Below are positions 1 through 12,716 of a stretch of 64,000 bases of DNA, piece by piece. Every line of letters begins with the position of its first letter. The first letter of the stretch is position 1. The stretch comes from Cololabis saira (Eukaryota; Chordata; Actinopteri; Beloniformes; Belonidae), in NCBI RefSeq assembly GCF_033807715.1, contig NC_084597.1:5226666-5290665 (forward strand), in the 5' to 3' direction. A model generated the notes under the pieces. That model was not told where the DNA came from. It worked only from the letters and a program-made list of their open reading frames with translations, and did no database searches. The position numbers were made by a program, and so were the translations under genes.

Positions 1-1690
1 ATGAAGGTCAGGAGTCCATACAGAATCTGATGACACCACCCACGACTCCCTATGTCAAACCATTCCAATGTTATAGCAGAAAATCGGGACAACCAATCAG
101 AAGAAGGGGCGGGGCTAATTAAGGCCAACGAAGCTTAAGGACTCATTACAGAGTCCCATGACACCACCCACAACTTCCTATGTCAAACCATTCAAACGTT
201 ATGGCAGATAAAAGTATTCTAGGGGGCGCTGTTGAGCCGTTAGGCCACGCCCATTAATGCAAACCATGAAATATCAAATTTATCGCCACGTCTGGCTTGC
301 ATGCAAAATTTGGTGACTTTTGGAGAACTATCAAATATGGACCAATCACATGAAGGGGGGGCGCGCCTTTTGGCGTCTAGCGTCGCCAAAAGGATGGTGT
401 CGCAGGATGTAGACGCACATTTTGATGTATAACACACCTGGGTGCACGTTACGGTTCGGGCTGAATTAACTGCCGAAGGAATGGCATAAATTTCGCCAAA
501 ATGACACAATTTATTCAAAATGGCCGACATCCTGTTCGGTTTCGGCCATGGCTCCAAGAGACTTTTCTTTAAGTTGTGCCATGATACAGGTGTGTAGCGA
601 TTTTCGTGCATATACGTCAAACCGTATTGTGGGGCTTGAGGCGCAAAGTTTTCCGGGGGGCGCTGTTGAGCCATTTTGCCACGCCCATTAATGCAAACCA
701 TGAAATATCAAATTTTTCGCCAGGCCTGGCTTGCATGCCAAATTTGGTGACTTTTGGGGAACTATTAAATATGGACCAATCAGATGAAGGGGGGGCGCGC
801 TTTTTGGCGTCTAGTGTCGCCACGGTAATACTTTTGAAAGAGAAAAGTAATGCGTGTAGTCGCAGGATGGAGATGCACATTTTGATGTATAACACACCTG
901 GGTGCACGTTACGGTTGGGGCCGTATTAATTCTCGAAGGAATGGCATATCTTGCTCCAAAATTACGTGATTCATTCAGAATGTTCAAAATGGCCGACTTC
1001 CTGTTCGGTTTCGGCCATGGCGCCAAGAGACTTTTCTTTAAGTTGCGACATGATACAGGTGTGTACCGATTTTCATTCATGTACGTCAAACCGTATTATG
1101 GGGCTTGAGGCACAAAGTTTTTTCTGTCTGAACCAATCACATGAAGGGGGGGCGCGCTTTTTGGCGTCTAGCGTCGCCACGGTAACGCTTTTGAAAGAGA
1201 AAAGTAATGCGTGGTGTCGCAGGATGGAGACGCACATTTTGATGTATAACACACCTGGGTGCACGTTACGGTTCGGGCCGTATTAACTGCCGAAGGAATG
1301 GCATGAATTTCGCCAAAATGACACGATTAATTCAAAATGGCCGACATCCTGTTCGGTTTCGGCCATGACTCCAAGAGACTTTTCTTTAAGTTGCGACATG
1401 ATACAGGTGTGTACCGATTTTCGTGCATGTACGTCAAACCGTATCGTGGGGCTTGAGGCACAAAGTTTTCCGGGGGGCGCTGTTGAGCCATTTTGCCACG
1501 CCCAATAATGCAAACCATTAAATATCAAATTTTTCGCCAGGCCTGGTTTGCGTGCAAAATTTGGTGACTTTTTGGGTACGTTTAGGGGGGCAAAAAGGCC
1601 TTCCTTTCGTCAGAAGAAAGAAAGAAAGAAAGAAAGAAAAATTCCTACAGATACAATAGGGCCTTCGCACTGAAGGTGCTCGGGCCCTAA
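1..1690 (+). mobile_element. RC-A element, 5' end outside window
   Basis: GC-box-rich dispersed element built of repeated internal modules. Landmarks include CCAATCAG followed by GGGGCGGGG near 92-115, a GGGGGGCGCTGTTGAGCC-type block near 655 and 1470, and GTTTCGGCCATGG-type blocks near 540, 1010 and 1357. The 3' end at 1661-1690 folds as a hairpin (AGGGCC, GCACT, loop, AGGTGC, GGGCCCT) and finishes CTAA. The same end is seen at 58351, 60059 and 63381. It was recognised by comparison with the copies at 56468-63381. No protein function is claimed for its short ORFs. Confidence 0.75.
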
Positions 1691-1914
1691 TTAAGCCCAA
1701 GTAGCACAAAATTTCAAGCCTTTGTACTTTTCTTTTTTAACCAGGCAGAACTAGAACAAGCCCCTGAACTCATAGAAACTCTGTGTGTGTTTGAGTCTGT
1801 GTAAATGTGACAAAACATGCAAAAACAAACATTTTTCCCAAAGAATCACCCAGTGATGTCATGAGATTGACGCGTACGTGGATAAAAGGGATAAAAGAAA
1901 AGTAACAAGCTCAA
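1691..1914. other. Unassigned DNA
   Basis: I see no coding signature, repeat boundary or RNA-like fold in this short stretch between the RC-A end and the next repeat fragment. Confidence 0.4.
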
Positions 1915-2095
1915 CGTGGCCTAATGTAGCGGAGTAAGAGTAACAGTTTCTCCTTCACAAATCTACTCAAGTAAAAGTACAAAGTATAGTGATTCAAAAC
2001 TACTCCTAAAAGTACAAAATTTCCCAAAACTTATTCAAGTAAATGTAACGGAGTAAATGTAACTCGTTACTACTACCCACCTCTGCTTACCCATA
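1915..2095. repeat. Fragment of teleost dispersed repeat ending CACCTCTG
   Basis: The stretch is made of variants of ACTCAAGTAAAAGTAC and AACGGAGTAAATGTAACTCG and stops at CCCACCTCTG. I recall this wording from common fish DNA-transposon repeats whose other strand begins CAGAGGTGGG. Only one end is present, so the element class is not shown by the sequence. Confidence 0.45.
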
Positions 2096-2550
2096 ACTAT
2101 GACATATACAGAAGACTCTAATTGGAGTTTACAACATATTTATTTTTATCTTTTTCTTTTCTGACAACACATTGGGTTTTCTTTTCCACGTCTATGTAGG
2201 AAAGTGGATACAAAGATGGATCTTCTTCTTCTTCTCCAGCCCCAGAGCAGATCTCCGCGTTTCTCTATGTGACTTTGTTTTTAATTGACGTGAACCTAGA
2301 GCTCTGCGTTAACGGCATCATTCTCTAACTCTGCAGCTGCATCTTCTGGATCTGATTCCCCGCTGCAGCGACTGGGATTGAAGACGTGACGTCACCCAGC
2401 AGAACTAAACCAGAGGAAACTACTGAAAACATGGACATTAAGGATCTTTGGTAGAACATTTCGTCTCGTTTTGGTCGACGAAAATGAAGACACATTTTAG
2501 CAGAGTTTTTATTTAGTAACCTACATTTTAGTCTGGTTTTTATTCCTCTA
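2096..2550. other. Unassigned DNA with split repeat flank
   Basis: Nothing coding is recognised. A short TCT run lies near 2221. From about 2455 the text resembles a dispersed repeat (GTCGACGAAAATGAAGAC), and related wording resumes after the LINE at about 3290-3350. This suggests the LINE interrupted that repeat. No clean target duplication was found. Confidence 0.35.
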
Positions 2551-3255
2551 TTGCATTATATATTGAATTATCGTTATTGTCACATGACACATTTACAAGA
2601 CCTGATAGTGCCTTATGTTCCTGGCAGAGCTCTCCGTTCTCGGAGTGCAGGTTTACTCGTAGTTCCTAGAGTATCTAAATGTAGATTTGGAGGGCGGGCG
2701 TTCTGCTATCAGGCACCATTACTTTGGAACCAAATTCCAATCTGGGTTAAGGAGGCTGACACCACCTCCAGCTTTAAAACTAAACTTAAAACCTTTCTGT
2801 TTAGTAAAGCCTATAGTTAGTGTTTAGTAAACCTCAAGCTGGTGTTGGTAAATCTCTAGGTAGTGTAAACTCTAGTGTGTTAGAGTCAGTAGTCATAGTT
2901 GCAGCTATAGAACAAGACTATAATAGTTAGTCTCAAATATAGCTTGGTGGTAGATATGCTGCTATAGGCCTATGCTGCAGGGGGGCACCGACGTGATCCG
3001 CTGGGCGGTGCCTCTCATCCTTCTTCTCCTCTCCTCTTCCCTTCCTCTCTTCTCCATTACCATTTTTATTTATTATAAATATCTCATAGCTATCGTTTTT
3101 GTCCATCGTTCCTGTAATTTCTTGTGCCGGCCCCCGTTTTTTCTCTTTTGTGCATGTTTGCAGGCCGGAGCCTCGGGAGCTGCGTTCTGGCCTGCGTTCC
3201 CGGTCCCCCAGAGACAACATATGTTGTATTAGACACTATATAAATAAAATTGAAT
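2551..3255 (+). mobile_element. 5'-truncated non-LTR retrotransposon (L2/Rex1-like), 3' end
   Basis: The C-terminal end of a LINE reverse-transcriptase ORF lies at 2596-2820, followed by about 430 bp of 3' untranslated sequence. The copy closes with ATAAATAAAATTGAATTGAA, a simple ATTGA tail of the kind that ends many fish LINEs. Severe 5' truncation is normal for LINE insertions. Clade placement (L2/CR1/Rex1 group) rests on remembered C-terminal motifs. Confidence 0.7.
2596..2820 (+). pseudogene. LINE ORF2 C-terminal remnant
   Basis: The open frame carries the order of motifs typical of the extreme C-terminus of L2/CR1-group reverse transcriptases. These are PYVPGRALRSRSAGLLVVPR, then GGRAFCYQAPLLWNQIP, then SFKTKLKTFLFSKAYS before a TAG stop at 2818-2820. 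The reverse-transcriptase palm and the endonuclease are absent, because the copy begins only about 75-90 codons before the stop. It therefore cannot act by itself. An ATG at 2551 opens the frame but is not a natural start. The 3' untranslated sequence and ATTGA tail follow directly, as expected for a reverse-transcribed copy. Confidence 0.75.
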
Positions 3256-4043
3256 TGAATTGAAATGACCAGCATTTTCATTGCGTCTCGTTTTTCCCAG
3301 GTGATAAAGGTTAGTTGACGACGATATTTAGTCAGAATTTTCCTTGACGAAAGCAACTTAAGTCACCAGTCCATCACAGGGAAACATATAAACAAACAAG
3401 CACTCACTCTAACTCATAAGTTAGCCCAGAGCTGTAGTCATTTCGACCCCCCAAAGGCACGATTGCCGTCTGAATCCCTGAGACCTCCCTGGGTGAAAAC
3501 ATTTACATTCATGTGCCCACATGATGGGAGAAAATCCTTTGTGCTTATTTCTTGGAAACAAGTTTCTATCTGTATGTTAATACCAGTCAGTCTTGTTCTC
3601 TTGGGATGATAAACATCACTTATGGCACAAGTTCCACTTGTTTGCTTGGTGTTTTTCATCCAAATTATGTAGTTGTGAGATGTAAGAGAAAAGATTTTAC
3701 GAGGTTGGATGTTAGAAAATCTTTTTTCAGTGCTCAGAAAATATGTCATTACGAGAGAAAAAGGGTGACGGATTGATCAAAATGAATGCACTATATGCAT
3801 TAAAAATTGAGCAGCCCCACCTCTCTGAATCAGTGCACTCTGGTGAAACGCACTATACATAACGAGTGGAGTGATGGACTGTTTGGGAAGGATGGAGCCA
3901 TGTGGTGCAGAGAATGAGCAGCACAGCTAGAAATGCTCTGGCATTAGAAATCAAATACACTCCTTTCGTTTTTAAAAGATGAAGTGTTACTCAAAGATGC
4001 CCTTTCAGTTTAAACAAGAAAGCCAGAGAGAGCAGTCTGGGGG
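3256..4043. other. Unassigned DNA
   Basis: There is a possible continuation of a disrupted repeat to about 3360, then sequence without recognisable coding or repeat structure. An ORF of about 100 codons on either strand near 3438-3776 has no domain or motif I recognise. Confidence 0.35.
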
Positions 4044-4551
4044 CTACGACAGAGTATTAAGGCCAAACTAAGACAAAAAAAAAGGAAATTACGAGAATAA
4101 AGTCATAATATAATGAGAATAAAGTCTTAATATTATGAGAATGAAGTCGTAAAATTACGAGAATAAAGTCATAATATTACGAGAATAAAGTCATAATATT
4201 ACGAGAATAAAGTCGTAATATTTTGAGAATAAAGTCGTGGTATTTTGAGAATAAAGTCTTAATATTACGAGAATAAAGTTGTAATATTAAATATATTATA
4301 AATACAACTTCACAAGATGCTCAATATTCCTAATTTTAACACAGGGAGAAGAGTGTTCTTCCTGTTAGAGTTCTCATAAATTACCACTTTATTTTCATAA
4401 TATTACGACTTTATTCTCATAATATTACGACTTTATTCTATTACGACTTTATTCTCGCAACATTACGACTTTATTTTCATCATATTATGACTTTATTCTT
4501 GTAATTTCCCATTTTTTTTTGTCTTAGTTTGGCCCTAATACTCTGTCGTAG
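4044..4551. repeat. Foldback MITE with CTACGACAG ends and a 20-odd-bp minisatellite
   Basis: Left end CTACGACAGAGTATTAAGG and right end TACTCTGTCGTAG are inverted copies. The arms are strings of ATTACGAGAATAAAGTC-type units on the left and their reverse complements on the right, so the whole element can fold on itself. About 100 bp of non-repetitive sequence lies in the middle (4285-4380). Similar units built on TCGAGAAAAAAGTC occur at 20087-20400 and 42448-42560. Confidence 0.7.
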
Positions 4552-5745
4552 GGGACATTTACTACACAGAAAGGTTTTTTATGCAAGAAGACAACAACGT
4601 TCACATGAATGAAAAGCTGGCCGACGGGCTTATTGTCAGGAAATCTGCAGCATAATAAACCACTGGAGGGATGGAAGTTGTTAAATTAGCCCGGGACAAG
4701 ATAATGCATTTGGTTTATAACTTAAAGTCAGGTCCTGCAATAATTCAGTGCAGGAAGCGGTCCAACGCTGTCGAAAGTAGAGCCAAATAATTCAGCAATG
4801 AATATTTGAAAACTACAACGAGGCTGCTGCCATCCAGTCCCACGCTGACGGTATGGATGAAAACTTTGCAAAACCAGCTCAAAGTGACAGTTCCCTTTTA
4901 AAATCTGCAAATTATTTAAGCGCTGATAATTTGAGAGGACAGCCGGTGGCTTTTGGGGAAGTAATTTAGAAAATCAGTAAAGTCAGTACTTCACATGAAA
5001 TTGTTCAAAATTATAATGGTCTAATTAACGGGACTTACACTGACATTCAAGGAGGGGAGGATTTTTCAAATAGTGCTGAGGTTGGAAGCATATATAGTAC
5101 CTTTAATTCAAATCGAACCAGCAGTATTGCAGCCATGGACAGAAAGAGCAATGACTACATTTGGGGTTTAGTGCTGAATAAGGCTGACTCTCAAATACAA
5201 ATATTTTCTGTTTGTTTTTCAAAGAGCAGAACCCTTGAAGAGCACCAAGAGCCATTACCACATCCCAAGAGAGGAGGGGAGCATTAAAGATATACTAGAG
5301 CCCTGCTCATCCTTCATGTCCACTGAAGTGAAAGGATAGGAAAGTTATATATACCATATTCCTTTAAATAGAAAAAAGGAATCAAACAAAACCCAGGCCT
5401 CTTTTCAAGGGCGGCAAACAAAAAGAGACAACCCCCCCCCCCCCCGGATTGGTAGGGCACGGACAATGGGAATGTGGAGTCCCATTCTTTTCATTGAAAT
5501 GTGAAAGCACAAAAAAACAATGTATCTATTTACAGCAACACAAAGAAACTGTGGTAATTTTTAGTTGCATCGGTCTTTCTACAGATGGGAAGTCATTGTT
5601 GCTTTTACAACTCTGTCCAAGATTTGTTCGGTCACCCTATTTTCTCTGCCATGATTACTTTCTTTTTTTTTTATTAAAACAGGTTAAAACAAAAACAAAA
5701 AATAATCGGAAGACATCAAATGTATATACCAAAAAACAAGCAAAA
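4552..5745. other. Unassigned DNA
   Basis: No coding motif is recognised. A run of about 15 C lies at 5432-5446. The open frame at 5449-5871 runs from unassigned sequence into the RC-A fragment and has no recognisable domain. Confidence 0.4.
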
Positions 5746-6475
5746 AATGCGATGAATGGGCCCTCGTGCGTGCAATTTTCACCAATAAAAGTCAAGGACT
5801 CAAAACTAAGTCCGATGACACCACCCACGACTCTGTATGTCATACCATTCAAAAGTTATGGCAGAAAATAGGAACTATCAAATATCGACCAATCAGAAGA
5901 AGGGGCGGGGATAATTTGCACCAATTATGGTCAAGGACTCAAAACCGAGTCCGATGACGCCACCCATGACTCTCTATGTCAAACCATTCAAAAGTTATGG
6001 CAGAAAGTAGGAACTATCAAATATCGACCAATTAGATTAAGGGGGGGCGCGCTTTTTGGCATCTATTGTCGCCACAGTAATGCTTTTGACTGAGAAAAGT
6101 AATGCCCATCGTCGCCGGATCAAGATGCACATTTTGATGTATAACACACCTGGATGCACGTTACGGTTCGGGCCGCATTAACGGCCGAAAAATGGCATAA
6201 ATTGCACCAAAATTACACGATTAATTCAAAATTGGCGACTTCCTGTTGGGTTTCGGCCATGGCGCCAAGAGACTTTTCTTTAAGTTGCAACATGATACAG
6301 GTGTGTACCGATTTTCGTGCATGTACGTCAAACCGTATTGTGGGGCTTGAAGCACAAAGTTTTCTAGGGGGCGCTGTTGAGCCATTAGGCCACGACCATT
6401 AATGCAAACCATTAAATATCAAGTTTTTCGCCGGGCCTGGCTTGCATGCAAAAAAGGCCCTCATTTCGTCGGAAA
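5746..6475 (+). mobile_element. RC-A fragment, degenerate
   Basis: It begins with a decayed version of the RC-A head (GATGAATGGGCCCTCG), contains CCAATCAG plus GGGGCGGGG at 5890-5912, and includes one GTTTCGGCCATGG module near 6253. It fades out after AAAAAAGGCCCTC without the terminal hairpin and CTAA end, so it is 3'-truncated. Confidence 0.65.
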
Positions 6476-8135
6476 AATAAAAATAAAAAATAAAAACTGG
6501 AAAAAATGTTCTGTTTATACAATTTCTTAATTTCACAGAAGTCCAAAAGAAAAGCATAAAAGAGTATTGATTTTGAAGATTTGTCTAAACTTACTTGGTG
6601 ATTTGCATGATTTTGTTGTGCCACACAGGAGATGCTAGTTCAGTTATCAAGAGTTATTAATGACTGTCGGAGGACGGTCCTTAATAATTAATAAAATAGA
6701 TTATTTATTAAATTGAATTATCAAAATGACTTAATCAAAACGGGGCACCACCTGATGTAATCAGGAAAATTGATAACTAAACAGTGAAAATGAGTCTCAA
6801 GGTAAATTATTCTACAGAATAATAGTTGAAGGAAGAAGATCGAACACAGGCCTTTGTCAACCAGCAGTTGTGACAAATATGTGTAAAATAAGTACAAACA
6901 ACTTCTCTCATTCAAATTAATCAGAATTTATTTACACAAGTGTCAAGAAGATGGTAAGACAACACTTCGGATAAATTCTGATGGCACGTGACTCAAAATG
7001 GCTCGGGGGTTTTCTTTATGACCGAGTTAAGAGTGCGTCGTTTAGTAGAAGAGAGATGAGAGGAGAAAACAATCAAGTAAATAGACACACTTAAACTAAC
7101 AACACAGTTGTGACGGGATCGGCGATCCAGCTCACAACGTAAAACTAAACTTGTGTTAACTAAGTTTCTCTGCCCAGAAACGAAACAGCCTCTTACGTGA
7201 ATCTTGTAAATGAAGGAAAAGGTGGTTTGGTCTGGCCGGTCGGCGTTCTTTGTTGAACAAAGAGTGGTTACGCTCACAGGGGATCCTGATAAAGAGCGGC
7301 TTTCTCTCACTCCTGGTCCTGTTCTCCTAGTGGATGAGGGGACAGCAGCTTGGCCTCCTTCAGCTTCAGGTCGGTCCAAAGGCGTTCACGTCGAGGCATG
7401 CAGGGTCCCTGGTTCGGCTTTCTGGGGCTCGGAACCTTGTGGGTTACTCGTGCAGCTCTCCAGAAAGACGCTTCTTCGGTCAACAATCACAGGAGGAGGC
7501 CGGTCCGTAGCTGGTCGCTCCTGGTGCTAATAATGCTGGTTCCCGCTCACGGGGGACCCCATGGGACCGCGGACAGGTCCGAGGCAGCAGAGACCTGCAG
7601 GAAGAGGAGAAAAAGAGAAGAGAGCGAGAGAGAGGGGGCCTTGCCCTTTACAGGAAAAGCTGTGGACAGGAAGTCGATGCGACCCTTCCTGCAGTTTGGG
7701 GTTCGTGTCCAATCAGAGCGTGGTCCCTTATCACTGAAGGGCCACATATGCAAATCCTGGATGAGCTTTGAGTCCATGGGGGTTTTCCTTTGTTCTAAAC
7801 CATGTGGTCAGGTGTCGTAAACTTGAGGCTGGTCTCAGAACGAGGCCTGAAAGTTTCCTTAAGGCCTCCACCGTTCATATTATCATATAATCACATGATT
7901 CACGTAGGACTGTGGCCCAACAATTTAATTTCATCTTTGCAGTTGTTCCACAGATTAACTTCCATCACTGAGACACAATGGGTTTGGATGTTTGTTCCTA
8001 CATGCTGTTTTTTGAAATTACATATTCCCCTGAGATTGTGTTTATTTTCTTTTATTTGAAACAACTCCTGGATGTCTTGTGGCAACTGATACTGGTTCGC
8101 TTTGTGCATGATTTGTATAGTTTTGAAGTTGACCA
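6476..8135. other. Unassigned DNA with a GC-richer block
   Basis: 6476-7180 is AT-rich and unstructured. 7180-7770 is clearly more GC-rich, with overlapping frames of 60-150 codons on both strands. Neither strand shows a domain, start context or splice pattern I can defend. It could be part of an unrecognised long repeat or LTR, but no matching terminal repeat was found in the window. Confidence 0.35.
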
Positions 8136-9457
8136 GGGGCCTCATTTAAAATGGAGTGCGTAGGATTCATACTAAAAGTGCACGTACACCCAAAAGACGA
8201 AAATGGCGGGCGCAAAAAAAAATCTGGATCAATAAAACCGTGTGCACGCACACCTGCACGCAATGTTCGCTTTATAAATCACAGTCCAGCTGGAAGGTTG
8301 CGCAGCTGAATCCGCCTCATATCCCGCCCTCTACACGCCCACTTCATACCAAAAATGGTCAATGCCAAGTAGTATTTGCATATGAATGAGCCTGCTGAGC
8401 ATGCGCAGCGGCTTCCTGCAGCCTGTTTGGCTTCAGGATGAATGAGACGCATGATGAGACATGTCGAGCCACCGTGCCACTACATTTCACGGAGACTTAG
8501 ATCGAAATGTTGTGGATGAGGTGGAGGACAGGAAAACAACATTATTTGGTGGTCACAGTAAAAGTATAAGTAGTATATAAATAGTATAAAATAAAGCGAG
8601 TGAAAATAAAACGCTGTGAGGCGCAAGGGCGCAATTTCCACTGGGAACAGGGGGGACATGCCCCCCCACTTTTCAAACTCATGTTTTGGTCCCCCCACTT
8701 TTTACAGTTTAAGAACTAACGGTAGGCTCAGCCTGTGATTACAAATCATCAAGACACTCTGTGCGAAGACAGGACGGGAGCCCCGCTACCCCTCCTCCCC
8801 TCTCCCCTCTGTGCTGCTCAAGGCTGATTTATGGTTCCAGGTTAAATCGACGCAGAGCATACGGCGTAGGTTACGCGGCCCACGCACCGTACAGGGCGCG
8901 TCGCTGCGTAACCTACGGCGTATGCTCTGCGTCGATTTAACGCGGAACCATTATTTAGGCATAATTAGGCTTAACTAGTGTGTGCGTGTGTGACAGACGT
9001 GCATGGGACGATTGTGAAATACGGAATAAACTGTTTTTATATAAATTTGAATTCCCAATTACGTAACAATTCCGTATTTCAAGGGACGGGTGGCAAGCCC
9101 ACTCACCGCGGCTGCAGCTCCAGCAGCAGCTGAACGTCCTGACTGACACTGAGCTTCAAACACAGAGGGACACGATCAGCGCTATTTTATTATAAGTCTG
9201 ATACTGTATATGTTGTGATATGTGATGAAATTATTAAGAGTATGACATGAATCTGGCTTCATTTCACCACCTCACAGCCTGCGTCGACAGTTCCCCGTGT
9301 CTTAAGTAAGTTCCTACGGAGGGTCGGGGTTGCCGTAGGGATACGCACATTTTGCGGTTAGTTTTTTTCTTTTTAGATCCCAGCCTTTGCGTAGAAGGTG
9401 GCTTGCGCATCTTTCAGGCCCTTTTTGTGCGCAAGCAAGCTTTATAGATGAGGCCCC
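8136..9457. mobile_element. DNA element with GGGCCTCAT inverted ends
   Basis: The left end reads GGGGCCTCATTTAAAATGG and the right end TTTATAGATGAGGCCCC, an inverted match of about 12 bp. CAG lies immediately outside GGGCCTCAT on both sides, which would fit a 3-bp target duplication. The interior holds a GGGGGACATGCCCCCCC block and the PAL hairpin. A second copy starts at 25441, also after CAG. PIF/Harbinger is my first guess from the GC-rich ends and short duplication, but a hAT relative is possible. Confidence 0.6.
8821..8960. repeat. PAL foldback hairpin, copy 1
   Basis: The left arm GGCTGATTTATGGTTCC is answered by GGAACCATTATTTAGGC on the right. Inner arms built on ACGCAGAGCATACGGCGTAGG and its complement make almost the whole unit a hairpin. 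It sits in the middle of the GGGCCTCAT element, as does copy 2. Confidence 0.75.
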
Positions 9458-11593
9458 AGATCCTTAAATTTGAGTGTACCTTATCTTAATATGCTCATTA
9501 AAGCTTTCTGAGCTAGTTTCATTATGGTTGATCTTTGACACAATGTCACAAAGCGATAGGCAATTGTCAGAAGATATGACCAAGACTGGAGTCCAACGTC
9601 ACTTTGGCTGGTTTTTACAAATATTTCATCTAACAAAATTGAAACAAATAACATACGTTAAACCTCGAAGTGGAGCGCTACATGTAACCTAAATAACAAC
9701 AACAAAACACCCTAAGAATTGCATTTTGTGATATCTGCACAAGGTAGACGAACATGTTGATTTTATCACCTTGACTATGTTAAACTGGGTTATTAGATGC
9801 AAAGAGAACGGTATATCTTATCCAACGCCATTAAGCCAATACCTAAAATGTTGGCAATCTTTACAACATCTTGAAATAACGACTGCAGGGGAAACCGTGC
9901 CTGTATCACAAAGTTTTTGTTTCGTTAAGTGCAAATCCCCCTGACGGAAAATTAATTCCAATATTATTTCAAGTAGAATTTAATTGTCCTTTGGCTAGTC
10001 AGTGTTATAAATCTAACTCTCTCTCAGGCAGACAAAAAGAAACCTTGGAACCTTATCTGTCAAGTCTTTGCCCTCGTGCTTACTCTGAAACCTTATTAAT
10101 TAGTTTGCTTCATGGCATAGACAATCCCTGTTTAGATCCATCTCGTAAACTGCCCCCACGTTCCTCCTATTCACCGGGGCACCTATCAAATCAGCCTCAG
10201 AGCACACTCCTCGCACCACTTCACATGACAGATGCACCCAACTCCCATCTGCCGTTCCTCTCCCCGCATTGATCCGTCCACTCCCTTGAATAGATTTGAA
10301 CACAACAATTCACCGGCCCAGGTAAATTGGAATAACTCTGACCATTAGTGAATTAGTTTGCTCTTTAAAATCAGCCATTGATCCCCCCCGAGCTGTGCCG
10401 ATTGGTTGCTGACCAACCAGAGAATTTAATTATCAAACGGATTGTTGCTCACGCAGCCATGTTTTCTGAAGGTCAGGGAGCCACTGCAGTATTTTTTTTT
10501 CTTTTTTCTTAAAGGAACGACATGTGTGAGGCGAGGGGATTCGGTCGGCGGGAGAATCCAGTGCAAATGAAGTTAGGCATGGCCGGCCCTCCCATTCTTC
10601 TGTTGATTCCAGGCAATTGCAAGTGGCAGACCATTACCATGCCTTTCCAGACACAATTGTGAGATGAGCAACAATAGTTCCCTGCATTCAGCAGACGGTG
10701 GCTTTGGCATATCTCAAAGCAAAACCCTGCTATTTCCTCATTCTGTCATATTTTCTCCTTCAAATCCTGGATGTGCCTCACGTAGCCCTTTTCGTCCCCT
10801 TGAGGTCATATTATGAAGTGCGTTAAAGTAACCCAGAGGAGCACGAGAATTCATTCTGAGCTTTGCCAGCCATCCATAACGTTACGTCAAAGGTTTTGCT
10901 TCACTACATGCATTTTACCGCTATCAGTAGGAAATAAATTCACTCTGAGGCAGCTGCGCTGATAACAGTTCAGAGAGAACTCCATCTGCTTGTATCCACA
11001 CAGTTTCTTTGACAAATAACGTAGAATATAAATAATACATACTGGTAACCAGGTGTCATGTGTGAACAATGGACAGACAGTACGGAATATGCAGCATATC
11101 TATTCCAATTCCCTCAAGTCTACCTGTCTTTCTGCAAAAAGGCTTTACTCCTTTCCTCAACGTCTGCCTTTCCTGGGATTTTGAATACAAATAAGGAGAA
11201 CAAGCCTCTCCATTCTCATGAACTTTATAGAATAAAGAGGGACACTTAGGCCCCCACACTGGGGAGAGAGGAATTGATTGGCAAAGCAAGTGACAGGACC
11301 AGAATGGAGATTGAATCCCCTTGAAAGAAGCAGAATGGAGGAGGAGTTGCAGCATGAATAAGGCTGTTTAAAAAGAGGATGGAGAAAACAAGCCTCCCTT
11401 GTCCTGTGTGATGATTTCCTGAAGCAGACATCCTCCCCTTTTTACTCTGCTCATTCAAGGGTAAGCGTTATCCACTCTTCTTCTCTTCCTATCTCTATTT
11501 CACTAATTCACTCAGAAAAGTAAAATTATGCACCAATAACAAAATGTAGTTGAAAAACAAACGAATCACTACACAAAAACTGCAGATATGAGG
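9458..11593. other. Unassigned DNA with one hAT-like arm
   Basis: 9666-9757 is an inverted relative of 12755-12833, sharing CTACATGTAACCTAAATAAC and AATTGCATTTTGTGAT. It is probably the remains of an element related to the fragment at 12717. The rest shows no coding motif, tandem repeat or element end that I recognise. Confidence 0.4.
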
Positions 11594-12102
11594 TAGGGCT
11601 GGGCGGTATATCGAGATTTTAATGTATATCGATATATTTTCAAACGTGATTTTGTGACAAATTGACTTGAATCTTTTATTTGAGATTTGCACAAATGTTT
11701 TGTTATTTGCACAACTGTCAACCTCAGTGGAAAAGTCTGCCTGTTACTGTCTACATTGTATTAATTTCACAGTGTATTTTAATTTAATTGTAGGAAAGGG
11801 ATATTTGTTTTATTTTATCCAAGAAGCATTTTTATTCTATATATGCAGGCAGTTTATTTTTATTTCATTTGTTTTATACATTTTGATATTGTGCAGACCT
11901 CTTAAGGGTTTGCCTCAGAAAAAAATGAAGCTAACAGAGATGCTAACAGAGATGCTAACAGAGATGCTAACAGAGATGCTATGCTATAATGCTTTGGGGG
12001 AAACCCCAATTATGGCACAGAAAAAATATGGATATATATCGAGTATCAACATTCAGCTAGAAATATCGAGATATGACTTTTGGTCCATATCGCCCAGCCC
12101 TA
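11594..12102 (+). mobile_element. hATm-B copy 1
   Basis: Starts TAGGGCTGGGCGGTATATCG and ends CATATCGCCCAGCCCTA, inverted ends shared with the copies at 17330 and 49976. It contains four successive CTAACAGAGATG 12-mers at about 11931-11980. It is non-autonomous, with no transposase motif in any frame. Flanking 8-mers do not match cleanly, so the target duplication is lost or mutated here. Confidence 0.75.
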
Positions 12103-12716
12103 TTATATGAATGCCATAATAGGTCTCCTTTAACTGTGAAGAAAGTCATTCTGTGAGCTTGTTCACAACTTTTACCAACCTTCTGGTAAAAGTGTAGCCT
12201 CTCTCTGAAATCCAATTATGAAGTGAAAGTTTTTCAGTGCAGAGAAGCAAATTCCAGTCGTGATGAAAAGGCCGTTTCACACAGCAGGGTATTCTCAAAG
12301 GAATAAATGAAACATACACACTGTTTATTTGCACCATTCCACATCTCTTTTTGAAAGCGTAAAAGTATTACACTGTAAATATATGTGTCTAATGACTAAA
12401 AATGACTACAGAGACAACAAAAGAAATAAAAGCCCTGCACATAATAAAGGTCTAATAGCCTGAGCTGTTGAAGCAGATAAAAGCCTGTGCCCTTATTTGA
12501 AGAAATACACCAGATGTGAGGTGTGCAAACAACACCATGCCACGGCAGACCTCTTATTCATTACACAAAACAACATAAACAAAAGCTGCCGCAGTAAATG
12601 CATATAGTCTATACGTGCAATGGATTATAATTTGCATGGCTGGAAGTAAAAACAATTCAATGTGGTCCCGCCTCTAGTCGTGAGACACATGGAAAAACGG
12701 ACACTGACCTCATATT
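12103..12716. other. Unassigned DNA
   Basis: A short TGCCATAATAGGTCTCCTTT motif at 12109-12128 recurs as TGCCATAATAGGTCACCTTT near 55456, so it is the end of a dispersed repeat. Otherwise nothing is recognised. Confidence 0.35.

Noticed and set aside
240..1528. Recurring 60-150-codon frames in RC-A, such as MAPRDFSLSCDMIQVCT on one strand and NRYTPVSCRNLKKSLL on the other
   Set aside because: They recur because the DNA module recurs. Both strands of the same stretch are open, copies carry stops and shifts freely, and no known domain is visible.
2221..2240. TCT repeat as a microsatellite locus
   Set aside because: Too short (about five units) to list as an array.
6993..7820. Overlapping frames on both strands as genes
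   Set aside because: High GC content alone lengthens frames here. Neither strand has a motif or exon structure I can support.
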